Below, piece after piece: positions 11,171 through 22,762 of a stretch of 64,000 nt of DNA; positions within the stretch are counted from its first letter, which is position 1, and each line of letters starts with the position of its first letter. The position numbers and the translations under genes were made by a program. Under the pieces are notes generated by a model that did not search any database, was not told the DNA's origin, and saw only the letters and a program-made list of their open reading frames with translations. The DNA comes from Lunularia cruciata (Eukaryota; Streptophyta; Marchantiopsida; Lunulariales; Lunulariaceae). The stretch lies in contig OX419758.1 in NCBI GenBank assembly GCA_948567375.1, positions 23,379,001 to 23,443,000 of the forward strand. The letters run 5' to 3'.

Positions 11171-14100
11171 TCAAACGCAATGACTACCTGATTTTGGGCT
11201 TGAGCCGTTGGACACACATGGTGAACAATTGGGCAGCAAGTCAAAATGGGCAGCAAGTCCAAGCTCGTCTACAAGGTTAGTAAGAAATTCGGCTTTCGCG
11301 ACTATTTCTATCAGTAAGGAGGCAAACTTTATAAGAGAAAGAGCAGAGATACGTGTTTTGGTTTCTTGTTTCAACTCCCTCTCTTCTCTCCGCTTCCTCT
11401 CCTCATGCTGCCTGCGCACAGAAAAAACCAAATGTTAATGTCTGTGCGTACCTGATGGACGACATAAAAGGGTAATAGGTCCCTGGATAGCATTTCCACG
11501 AATTATAAAAGATCCACAATTAATCTACATAAACTGATAACTACCGACTGACTCTGCTGTTCGCAGGAAGAACCTCAAATAGGGAGGCACACTGAATAAA
11601 GCGACTAGCATTTGACGTGAAGTACTAGAGCGTAGTTGAAACAAATCGTTACCCGGCTGTTTCAAGCTTGCTTTGTGAGATGAACGCCTGCTGTGTTGGC
11701 ATCAGAAAGCCGCCCGGTGTCGGTGCTGGAGTATTTAGGACGGAGTCTGAATAAGAAAAGATATAGGCGTCATCAAAGACGTCGGCTGATCTTTCTCCGC
11801 CTCCGGGAATATCGTGAGGAGGATGGTGCTTTTCAGCCAGAAGGTCATGGCCAGATTCACATCTGAGAGCACCACCTAGTATGAGTTGAGTATGCTTTGC
11901 TATTTTGTGTTGGAGCAACTCCACGCTATCTTTGGCATGCCCCAGATGAGCTTCACAGCTGACATGGCGCATGGTACGTATACTTTCTCCAAGAAGACGA
12001 AATATCCTGTGACATGATCACAACTCCTATCATCACGCTATGTAAAGAACGCAATCTTCAGTTCATCATTAAGGCATAAAAGTGCCAAGAATGGTACCGG
12101 CGATAGTCATCCATCTCCTTTGGAAAATTGTCATGAACTGCTCTACCAAAGTGTCTCAATATAATGTACACACTTCATTATTCACCAGGTGAGTCGCAAA
12201 ACGCGATACTTGGGATTGTTAGGTACACTTTCAAACGTTGCATCTAGTAGTAGAAAAGTCTTACTTCCGACCAGAATCTCGAATATGTGCAAAACAGGAG
12301 TTTACCGCCTAAACTCAAGAACCTCCTGTGATAATTTCGAGTAAGCGGTGGATCAACCAGGCTCCCAACTTCTGATGAAGCTTCGGAAGAGTGGGTAAGC
12401 TTGAAGAGGGATAGCCAAACAAGAATGCCAAAGCTATAAAACATAGAACCATTTTCAAGGTGCAGGCACGCTGCCCAACAGAAAGGATACCGAACAACAG
12501 ACAGAAATATGTAAGTAGGGGAAGACAGAACCCACTAAAATAATCCGGGTACGTAACCACGTCTGAACTGGACGTGGCCCTGACCTTCCCAGCTAGTGAG
12601 CTAAATTCCCCGCAACTGTTAATAGAGTAGTACAAGGGTTAGTACGTGAAACCATGAAAATTACAGAAGCTGAGAATCGTGTTATGCATGTGTACCTGCA
12701 GGGAAGGGTTAGCGCGAGCACGTGCAACCTCGAGAAAACATCGACTTGCGCCATCATAGTCTTAGTGGTAGGAACAGAATCCTCCAAGTAGAAAAACTTA
12801 TTAACGCCCCAGAGACAGAGCCAGAAACACAGATATATAAGTAATCAGTTTCAGAGCAGAGATGTGATGGGAAGAGTGAATGATGAACACAAAGAAGAAG
12901 ACAAGTAACAAATGATATGAAACATGATTCGTCCAAATTAGTGAGCGCACAAAGTTGTGAAGATTGGACAAACTCTGGAATCTCTCGCTGTAAACAGGGT
13001 GCAATAACAGAAGCAACGAAAATAATCACACGCATACTTCCCGACTGCAAGAGTTTCTTCCTGATCAAGGGCTTATATGCTCTGTCTGTGGGTCTAGGTG
13101 TTTATATGTCTCTATTCAAGTTAAATGCATGGAGAAGGTATGTCTTGACATGGAACAAAGCTGCTGAAACTTCCCGAAAAGTATCTCCCGTCATGAATGT
13201 AAACAATGGGCAACATGTAATAAGCTTCCTTTTGAAATTCCACAAGAGAGAAGCTCCACTTGTCTCAAGCGAAGTTCCTACGTTTCTTCTGTAAATAAAT
13301 GCAAGAAAAGCAATACTTCCCGTCTATTCCCTTCATAGAGAGATACGACCATAGACCACAGACCAGATTAATAGATCTATTTGACCAAATCAGTAATTCG
13401 ACTTCATAACTAAATTGGCGCAACGCACTTAAGAGTACCTTCTTAGTCGAAGGTGCTCTTAACGACACCTCTCCACAGATAAATTACCAAAACTCTAGGG
13501 TGTCGTATGAAATATTTTGCAAAAGATTACAATTTTCCATATCGACGTTGCAAGTTATAAACTGAAGAATTGATATAGAGAACCACACCAGAAAAGTGTG
13601 GTAGGAGTGGGAAGAGCAAGAAGCTACAAGGGCAAGGTGTCAAACAGCAATGAGAAGGAAAGACGCAGAGAAACTTACTGAGAACATTCTTTTCCGATCG
13701 TCGTAAACTCCTCCTTGCAGAACTTACGCAGGTCGTTAGGGGCCTGAATCTCAGCACGCAGACAAGAGTCCAAGGCAATAACGTCGTAGAGGAGGTATCG
13801 CAGGTTATCTGCCACATCCGTGTACATGTCCCATGGATAATGCATAAAGAACCTCCCGTGGCATGGCTCGAACGTCACTGCTTTCAACTGCCCCCAACAC
13901 CCTTTTGTCAATTACGGCCTCACAAGTTTTCTGTGGTGTTGTTGGACAAGATCAACAGTTGCAGCCATCAGGCTGAGGAAAATAAAACCAAACAGACTTA
14001 CACTAACGCCTGACTAGACATGACAGACAGGAAAATTGAAGAGAACGCAAGAGGAGGTCTTGTATGCATGGCAATAGACTACAAGCCAAGAAGAAGAAAG

Positions 14101-15018
14101 AATGAAGCTTACAAGCTTGTCGCATTCAGCATCCGCGGCAACCATCTCAGTGAAGAGCTTGTGAATGTTATCATCTTCCTTTTGCCCTCTGAGTATATCC
14201 CCAACCTGAACCAGAACCTTACATTCCAAGTAGGTAGAAACACATCGCTCCATCGCAGTTCCTGCTCTTTCAAAATTCTTCGCAAATGTATCATTGATGC
14301 TCGAGCCGGCATACTTCGGAGCAATGCCTAGGTTGACCAAAGACATTGTCAAGAAGCCGATGATAATAGTTGCCAACCGGATGAGTGGCAACTTGACTTT
14401 GTCCTTGTAATCAGACTTGGAAAGAATCAGAATATGGAAAGTGATCATGGACATTGCAACAGCATAATTCCAGCGGTCCTTAAAGGGAGGCCTAAACTTG
14501 AACATGGTAGCCATTGCAGCCCCGAAGAAAACCCAGCCCATAATATAGAAGGGCTCATACACTCCGAGGTACACCGCAAAGTAGTTTACTCCTAAAGCGA
14601 GTGTTGCTGCTGCCAACGTGCCTAGAGTACGATTCAGGCCTTTGCTTATGGTAAGACCTACATTAGGTTCCAGCACAACGTCTGCTGTGATCACTGCCCA
14701 GACTCCATTCCTATTGAAAACGCTGAATGGAGGGGGAGCAAAACAAAGCAAAGAGCATAGTGCAGCAGCTAATCCCGCCTTCGCTGGCTGCGACGAATTC
14801 TTTAGCTCTGTCTTGACTCTCCTGCAAAAATTATGGACGAGACCAACAACCCATGAAACAGAGTTCCCTATGCATGCAAATTTCTTGGTAGTATTTAACC
14901 CTGTAGCTCCCGCTAAAATACTTCCATTTCCAGCTTCCGCGGATTCCTGTGACACCACATCGTTTCTCTTACTCTGGTCGTCGTCTTTGATGAGAGGGTG
15001 CCTGAGCGAATCTGCCAT
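11171..15018 (-). CDS. ALMT-family (aluminium-activated malate transporter-like) anion channel, four exons
   Basis: Membrane anion channel of the plant ALMT family; known members carry malate and other anions across the plasma or vacuolar membrane. Exons: 15018-14113, 13887-13679, 12006-11653 and 11411-11171. Every junction is GT-AG with matching phase, giving 569 residues, within the family range. Residues 80-235 hold about six hydrophobic segments. The signature begins at residue 107 (WAVITADVVLEP, then VGLTISKGLNR). Exon 2 has the FEPCHGRF..YPWDMY motif (canonical WEPxHGRF..YPWxxY) and SEIQAP-like AEIQAPNDLR. Exon 3 opens IFRLLGESIRTMR, the VLRELGxSIRxM helix. Exon 4 holds SLIKFASLLIEIVAKAEFL, the family's conserved C-terminal helix. 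It is somewhat divergent: D113 and P118 in the signature, and KYAG where PIWAG is usual. Intron 2 is 1672 nt. Ligand and membrane cannot be told from sequence. Confidence 0.9.
13429..13462 (-). repeat. 14-bp foldback in ALMT intron 2
   Basis: TTAAGAGTACCTTC (13429-13442) faces GAAGGTGCTCTTAA (13449-13462) across a six-base loop. There are fourteen pairs with one G-T mismatch that is still a wobble pair in RNA. It is in the transcribed intron between exons 2 and 3 of the ALMT gene. The function is unknown. Confidence 0.6.
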
Positions 15019-17560
15019 GACTACAACTTCACTTCTTCAATCCGTCCTCGTTCGTTTCCCCACATTTCATAGTAGATCGCATGAATGAGTAAAACGTCAA
15101 AGGTGGAGCAGCACGACCGTCATAAACCGTGATCACAACTGAAATGAAATTCAATTCCGAGTTACTTGGCACAATCGGAATGGCTTTAAAGATCGTCTTG
15201 CATTCCTGTTCAATTCTCCAACATCTGTCAAGTGCAAGTTTCATGACAGTGTTATAGCGGATGTTTCGATAATCATCGGGTGCAGCACTGATTGCGTCGA
15301 TCACTCTCCAGCACAACCTTGCACCAGCGTGATCAAATTTGGCACATGCACAGCTCTCGTATCAGGTGAAACCTGCTTATAAGCTTCTTCCCCACGTACA
15401 GTGTTCATCGAGCCAATCTGCACAAAGTAGAACATTTTCCCTCTTACGTGGCCTTCATAACTGGAACTTCGGGTGACGTGTTCCCATCGGTGCACGGCTC
15501 GCAATAGCCCGCTGCAAGGCTTTGTTTTCCTGCATTGTTCCCGCTGGAACAGTTGCCCCACCATCTGTAGACTCGGGACAGTAAGACGCTTGAGGTGCTC
15601 TTTTTACTCGTCTAAGTCGGACTATGTAAAGGAACGATGCTCGGACCATGAAATAATGTCCTAACCTGTTACATTAGACTGATCAGTCCCTTTTCTGCGT
15701 GGTAGACTCCATCTCTTGATCAGTGCTGAGGCGGGTGGTGCTTTGCAATCCGTAACCAGAGCAATCGTTTTCTAAGAGACAGGTACTAAGCAATGTGGTT
15801 AAAAAAAGAGGATACAGAATCTTCCAGACCAGACCCAATCTCAGTGAGGTATAACCTTAGCTCCACAATTACAGCAGTGAATTACCCCTTCCAGAAGACT
15901 TTGTGAAGACAAAGGGTGAACTCTGACCTCCTGGAGCAGAACAAGCAACAATATCTCAAGCGGGGTGCCTGTTCTTTGTCACTTTGCTAAAGAGCGTCTG
16001 TATATGACAGAACTCTACCTACGAGTAGTTTTTACGTTTACCAAAACCAGTGGAACATTCCACAGCCTTCGCGACGGATAAGTATTTTAGCGGACGCAAG
16101 TCACTTAATGTTGCTAGTAGCAGGACTCGGAAGACTGTATTATACAGCAGAGACCGGTCCAATCGTCCACAATTTGGTGGTAAACAGAAGCCAGCAGCAA
16201 GAGATTACTTGCATCGTCTCCTAATCTTTGAGACGGCGGATACTTCTTGGTTTCCGAGAGGACAAGAACTGTATATCCATCATAGTGTTAAAACTTGGAT
16301 GCTTTTCTCACAGGCTCTTCTCACTAATAGACTGTTGCATGCGTGGCATCTTTCGATTGAAGAGACTATCACTACAAAGGCGCTGAAACTATCATCCTGA
16401 TTAGGCGGATGGGTACTCTACCGATCACCTCTATATTAGATTAAGTAAGCGCATGACCTTGACGATGCTTACTGCTCTCGACCGAATCGAGTCTTACCCC
16501 TTATTTAATAATAATGAGAGTTCAAACTTCGAATCCGTCAAGGGAAGGAACCAGAGAGATCTCCTACTCTTGCACGACCATTTAATATTTAGCCTTGCTA
16601 CGGGTAGTGTTTCCGGATCATCCACAGAAAATACGAACTGATCGGAGAAAACAAAGTGTACTTACCTGCCAAGCAGCATGGGCTTATTTCCAACCATGAC
16701 ATCAGGTCCACCAACGAAACATTTGGTGGACCCGCCCTTTGGGAATTCCACATTAAAGCATATTTAGGACCTCCACAAGGTCCTTTGCATGTGTTACTGG
16801 CTCTTCTCACCTTTACCTTGTGAGGGAAAGAAACACGACATTCCATGTTCGTACTGCGATGCCGTATACCTGCACCAATGATTCGGGTAATATTTTAGGG
16901 TGTATGAATCGAATGATTCTTGTGATCCTTCACCCGTCGGTCAGTATAGCTCCTCGAAAGGTTCCGGACCCGTCACTTCCTGCGCTTGAGCGAATCGGAG
17001 GGATACGCTCATGCGGTGACGGATCTGCTCGAGAACGGTAGTACTACATGTGTGTTCGATCGAAGACCGGATTTTCGGGAGCTTGCAAGTTCATTTGGAT
17101 GAAGAAACAGAATACAATTCAGTGATGTGCCGAGACGAGCCCGATAGTCCCGAAATCCTTCATCACATGTAGCCAATTTCAAAGCGGTCCGTTCCAAACT
17201 GTTCATCCAAACTATCTTCTTCCGCTCACGATTAGCTTTTCATTATTATACTTAATAACTCCATTATCCTTAAGTTAGTCGTTATGCTCCGAAATCATGC
17301 TCAAATTACTTGAATACATCATGATGATTATGGTGTATCCCAGTTCAAGGGCGATCCCTGGGTTAGTGAATCACCTAAGTCGTTGAAACAGACAGATTTA
17401 AACCCAGATTTGTCCTTTGAAAGCGAAAGAACGTAATTGTAACGAGTCAAGAATGGATTACATGAGGGAAGGTTTACAAATCCCACGTCAGATTGATTAA
17501 CGCTTATTATTAACAGAAGATGAGCTCTAGGAAAGAGCACGATATTGGAGTGAATTTACA
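15019..17560. other. Upstream region of ALMT, no recognised gene
   Basis: It contains the ALMT promoter, which should lie just above 15018 on the minus strand. Open frames of up to about 116 codons occur on both strands (for example 15029-15316 minus and 16050-16400 plus), but none shows a known motif or convincing splice sites. Two adjacent hairpins at 16705-16784 are the only structure noted. Composition stays like the gene island until about 17.5 kb, then drops sharply in GC. Confidence 0.45.
16705..16784. repeat. Pair of adjacent perfect hairpins
   Basis: The first is GGTCCACCAA (16705-16714) with TTGGTGGACC (16723-16732), a ten-bp stem and eight-base loop. The second is AGGACCT (16766-16772) with AGGTCCT (16778-16784), a seven-bp stem and five-base loop. 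Both arms contain GGTCC/GGACC words, which suggests a related origin or a paired protein-binding site. Confidence 0.5.
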
Positions 17561-20500
17561 GGTAAACACCCATGAATTCGGCTAAATATTTTTGATACGT
17601 TAAGATGAATGTATCAAGCATTAGAGTAAAATTTCAGATAACTCGATTAGCAAGCTAGCATCTAGCGTTAGGTATAATTTAGAATTAATTGTTGGAAATG
17701 GTAGTAAATTTTGATGTAAATTTACATTGTATTATGTATGTAATATATAAGGATCCCAAAAGGATATATAAAAAAGATTGCATTTTTTATTACAACTTTA
17801 ATATAAAATGAGAAATGGAATACAAGGAGACTAATATGCAGATTTTAAACTAATGAAAATATTGACCGCGTTATCTGGCCTTGCTTCTCAATACTAATGC
17901 TCATGCATGCATCCCGCGGCTCAAGCGTCTTGATTACACCGCAAGCATTCGATAGAATGAACACTATTCTCTCAAAGATAAGGCCTACTAATACCTCCAC
18001 AATATGCTAGATGTTATGTACAAACCATAACACCTGTAATATAGATATATACTACCTCCAACACTAATCTCAACACTAATCTCGGGGTAAATTATGGGCA
18101 CTTAGCTAAACTTTGTATAAATTCCATCATTATGGATGCGTAGCATAGGTAACCACTGGTACATCATCATACCATATGGTTAACTCAACCAGCTCTAAAA
18201 GTTATCTCTCAAGTACTCGGAACGACACAGATATACCCATTGATTATAAAAAATTCTTTTGACTTGCTAAGTTCTTCTACGACTATTTGCAATATTGTTC
18301 TTGAAGAGGTAAGGTTAAACATTGAATCTCCCTTAAACTTATCACCATCAAGACCAAAGTAAATAATTTGATCTCCTCCAAACCTCTCCTGTGGCAACAC
18401 GTTTACAAATCGGTTCTTCCCTCAACCATGAGCGACTTCATTCTCCAATCCCTGTTACTATACCTACACATTTTCTTATCCTTATGTTCCTCACAAAGAT
18501 AGATTTCTGCAAAGAAAAGCAACATCAACTGTTCTTTTCTTCTCATCCTCTTTTCTAACTTTTTCCATTTCTACTAGTCCACATTCTTGATTTCACACCT
18601 GTGTTAGTTGAAAACCGAGAAGAGATCAACCCAGACACCATAAAAAAAATGTATTAGTTTGACCCCAAAAGTTCCTTCGATACTCCAGACATTTTTAAAT
18701 AGGACGAGGAAGTACCACCAACAAACTCGTCTATGCACGACATGAAGTTCTCCCTCCTAACACGACATTCTCCTCACAGTAAAACCTGCCACGCACCTAC
18801 CACAGAATGCGCCATTCACGTCTCTCACGCCCAGGTCAGCATCCTCTTGTACACGTCACCTCGCTTACAGATCAGCATCTACTACTTGTAACATGGAGGT
18901 CAGACCCCCACCGCAAGCTCCACGGCAACCACCAAGTGGACAACGTCGAATCTAACTTTTACTACTTGGTCTCCGGTGTTCCACCCTTCTGATAGGGATA
19001 GAACAGGGTACACGTTTACCATGTCTAACTTTTACTACTTGGTCTTGGAAGTTTCACCTTTTATAATATAAATAGAGTAGAATCTCCGTCCACTGTTTCA
19101 ATTTATTTTTGGTGTCCAGACTTAACGAGACCACTTTTAAGGGTAAACTGTTGGGTAATAAAGAGTTTCTTTCTATGTGATTAGTTTCTTCTAAAATAGA
19201 CCAAAATGGTAGGTTGTTATATCTCTCATGAAATTTAGATAACTTCTTTAGTTGCCCGATGTGTTGTCATTTGGGTAATGTCAGGTAACAAATATCTCCA
19301 CACAAAAACAATATAGGGAACTTTCTACCCAAGCAGCTTTAGAATTTATTAAATTTATTTTTTAGATATCTGATAATCTGTTTCAAATGTTCCTCAATTC
19401 ACACCAATGGGCAGAGTCTTCCAATGACCTCATGACAATGAAATTATTAGGATAAGCAAAGTAAATATTTAGTGAGTGGATGCATTATCTAATGGATTAT
19501 ACAATTTGCCCAACTTGGGCTTGTTAGATCAATCTCGCAATCTCTCGGAAATTGTAAACTTATAAACAAATTCAAAATTCCTGTACACTGATTTACTATA
19601 AAAATATAAAAGTAACATTTGTAGACTCTACAAGAGGAGAACAAGCCAAACAAGAAAGGAAAAAGAATAAATATATTCTTGCTTGATTTAAATGCAATTG
19701 ATGGAGAAATATATTTGAGAGTACACACCTCTTAGCTGTTTGATTTATTCAAATTTGATCCATTTTTTGCCATTAGATATATTTTATATTATACTTGAAG
19801 AACATGAATCTGCATGGACCCTTATAAACACTCTAAACAAACCTTAAATTCCACCTTAATGGTGGGCCTTTATTCATTAGTTCAAAGAGCATCCTAGTGT
19901 ATAGATATAATGATGTCACTTTATTTTTTGCAAATAATAAATCTATGATGATAAAACAAAATCCTCTTATTAAATGGATAATACCTAATTCTTTCATCGT
20001 TTAACTTTTAAATGCATTGGATATGATCGTCTTGTTAGTGATCATAATTTAACAAAAAGGAGAAAAAGGTGACCATGTAGAATACATGAGGATGGGGAGA
20101 TCCCATCGAGCCTTACAAGGGAGAGACAAAAGAGGTAAAATGGGGCTAGGCCCAATAGTATAGATATGAGAAATCTGCCCTACCACACCTAAAATATCCA
20201 AGCTATGCAAGCCATAAGGTCTACACACTATGAAAGCATCCAAAGAAGCATCACCTAGTGTTAGCTCTCTTATGGATTGCACCAGCCAATGCTCTTTATA
20301 TAGCAATGGACACAAGCTGTCTAAGGTATGCTACAAATTATGAGAGTGAGAGTGGTACTCCTTGACATATGATAAGCTCTCGTGCACTCCCTAACAAATG
20401 TGTCTAACAACATGTCCACCGTTGCATGACCCTAATTTGGAGACCTTGCATGTTGTTGCTCCACTTGCCACCCATCTAAGAGGATGAGTAATCATTCCTT

Positions 20501-20843
20501 CCAAAACTGCATCATGCATAGGATCTATAACCACAAAATCTGCCATTGTCACCTGATCATCTCAAACCAAGTATAGGTATGCTCTAACACATGTCGTCTA
20601 CAGAGAATAAAAGTGTTCCCTCCAAGGAAGGTATCCACTCTCTTGTGCCATAGAAAACGTTATATCCCTTATTGCATCATGGGTAGCTATCCTTTGTCCT
20701 CCAAAAGGACATAGTGTCACCGACAATGCTATTGCATCTAGTGTAGAACCACATTCACAATGAAGAGTAATGAATATGCAAACATGGGGACCAAACCTAG
20801 GTGGAAACTCATTGTTGTAGAGAAGGTAGCTATTGCAAGTTAG
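17561..20843. other. Start of AT-rich block, no gene
   Basis: Composition becomes clearly AT-rich near 17.55 kb. There is a direct duplication: TCTAACTTTTACTACTTGGT occurs at 18951 and again at 19024, with related sequence after each copy. No coding frame with recognisable content was found. Confidence 0.5.
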
Positions 20844-21401
20844 AATGCACTAATGCACTATCAAGCTATGATACAAGAGCTTGCACCCTTATTAAAGCAA
20901 GAGCAAAGATGTGCTCTAGTGGCCCAAGGAATGGAGGAGCCAACTAAGAGAGAATGTAGCATATGTTGAGACTATCGCTCCATCAAAGAAGACTACAAAA
21001 CTCTAGTCCAATATGACAATAGTGAAGCAAAGGATGGAAGGTCCACTCATGCCTATGGAGATATACGATCTCTTGTCCACAAGAATAACACTTGGAGAGA
21101 AAAGGATCCCTCCTCCAACTCAGTCACATATGTCTCCAAAATTGGCCTATCAACAACCACAAAATGGGAGGAAATTAAGGATATCAAGAGAACCCAACTA
21201 CCCACAAATGCTATAGGTGTCATCTCCTCCATGGATAATAGGCCTACCCTCCACACAAGATCAGTAAAGATGTTTGTCTATGTGCCAAATTACACATCAC
21301 ACACTCAAATGATATCACCAAAGACTCCCATAATCCTCATATCAAAACCTCTCAAATGTGATAGGAAAGTTAAGGAAGGAAGAATAGTGCAGAGAAGGTA
21401 A
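20844..21401 (+). pseudogene. Unrecognised broken reading frame
   Basis: Reading in the frame of 20844, the sequence is open to a single TGA at 20967 and then open for 143 more codons to TAA at 21399-21401. That is unusually long for this stop-rich block. The product is rich in Lys, Thr and Ser, and just before the TGA it has a C-S-I-C pair after KRE. No family was recognised. It lies immediately beside, and antisense in orientation to, a LINE-like reverse transcriptase remnant, so it may belong to another mobile element. Confidence 0.3.
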
Positions 21402-21439
21402 ATTAGTTGATGTGCAATACTAGGAGATTATACCAAATG

Positions 21440-22400
21440 ACACCTATGGATCTCTTAGTAGAGGATGGTCATCCACATGGAGAATATCTTCTACAAGGGC
21501 ATCATCTAAAAAACATATGAAAAAATCTTCAGATCCTATTGGCACTCCAAAAATACATAATTCATCTATAGATGTGACATACCCCTTTGGAGTTTCAAAG
21601 TGGAGATAGACATCTGAAGGAGACCATGCTTTGCACTTTGACACCTTGACTCTTGACCTACAAGATATAACTTGGTAGTCAAGTGATCAAAGGCCTGCCT
21701 AATTTGATCTATAGGGCCCACAATGTGTGTATTGTCTACCAAGGAAGGAAATACACAACTTGGCATGACCAAAGTAGAAAGATAAGTTACCCCTTAAGTG
21801 AGCCATGGCAAACAAAGATCCCCCTAAAGGATCTCCCTATCATGTACCAACAATTGAATCCAAGTTGATGACTCCCTCTTGTGACCACCCATGTTGGTAG
21901 TAAAGAGAAGTAAGAGAGCCATTAAATACCACATAAAAGGAATGAGACTTGCTAAGGATTCACTAGCCTCCCTAAGCTCTCTAAAGATAGATGCCCAAGA
22001 GATGCTATTAAAATTTTTCTCAACATCCACCTATAGGGCAACTCACTTTGGATGGATATCTAAGAGCGCTCTAATGCCTAGAGAAATAGCTTCACAACCT
22101 TCAAGTGTAGCTACTCCAAACTAATATGGACTAAGGTGCTCTCATAAGTGAGATCAGTGCTAAATGAAATGGTGTGGCTAATTAAGAGCAAAAAGATCTC
22201 TCCAATAGCAACTAGTCTAATGCCCTTTATGTCCTTCTTTATTACAAGAAGTAGACTAGCTCCTAACACCCTATTAACTAACATAAGAATATCTCTCCTT
22301 GCTACTACTACAACCACTTGAAATAGCTTGGTAAATCCACTAGAAGGATCATCTACTTGAAAGTAATCTCCAAGATGATCATATACCATTCTTGACAAGC
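21440..22400 (-). pseudogene. LINE-like (non-LTR) reverse transcriptase remnant
   Basis: Reading the minus strand from 22400 downwards, broken frames carry reverse transcriptase landmarks in the correct order. IKGIRLVAIGEIFLLLISH (canonical GGIRPIAVGE) comes first. Then comes DVEKNFNSISWASIFREL (motif A, canonical DVENAFN) at about 22030-21970. After a frameshift comes GDPLGGSLFAMAHL (motif B) near 21845-21800. Then comes FPSLVDNTHIVGP (motif C) near 21740. The catalytic dyad of motif C is D-N instead of D-D, and several stops and frameshifts separate the blocks. A downstream segment with VPIGSEDF is still recognisable near 21550. This is a dead copy; endonuclease and tail are not seen. Confidence 0.75.
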
Positions 22401-22762
22401 CCCTTGAGGAGAAGCAAGGGGTAGTGCACTATGCTTGTGCAAAAGTGACACATCAAGACATAAAAGCTTCTCAAACTAATAATCTAAGACCTTTATTGGT
22501 ATTCCCTCTCTTGCCATAGGATGTAGTGAGCGTAGGGAAGAGATAATCTCATCAATGGGATTGGCCATAGACAAAGGATGTAGTGCTCATGATGCCCTAC
22601 TAAACTCTCCCGCCTGACCCAATGTCCTACACCATCATAATTGAGTGGACAACTCTGTGGTATCTTGTGACAGAACCTATCTCCTAAAACATGCAGCCCT
22701 AACCAACTCCTCCTTTGAGGCAGCCAACCCCCCGCTTGAAATTGACAAAATCTAGGAGCCAC

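Noticed and set aside
12593-13294. Several open frames between ALMT exons 2 and 3, considered as exons
   Set aside because: Joining exon 2 (13679) directly to 12006 restores the conserved IFRLLGESIRTM helix in perfect phase, so these frames lie in an intron.
15029-15649. Overlapping minus-strand open frames just upstream of the ALMT start, considered as extra 5' exons
   Set aside because: ALMT proteins start near the found ATG, the hydrophobic core follows directly, and the upstream frames show no ALMT-like sequence. They are more likely 5' UTR or promoter.
16050-16400. 116-codon plus-strand frame
   Set aside because: It has no ATG at its start, no recognisable motif and no convincing splice sites; treated as chance in balanced-composition DNA.
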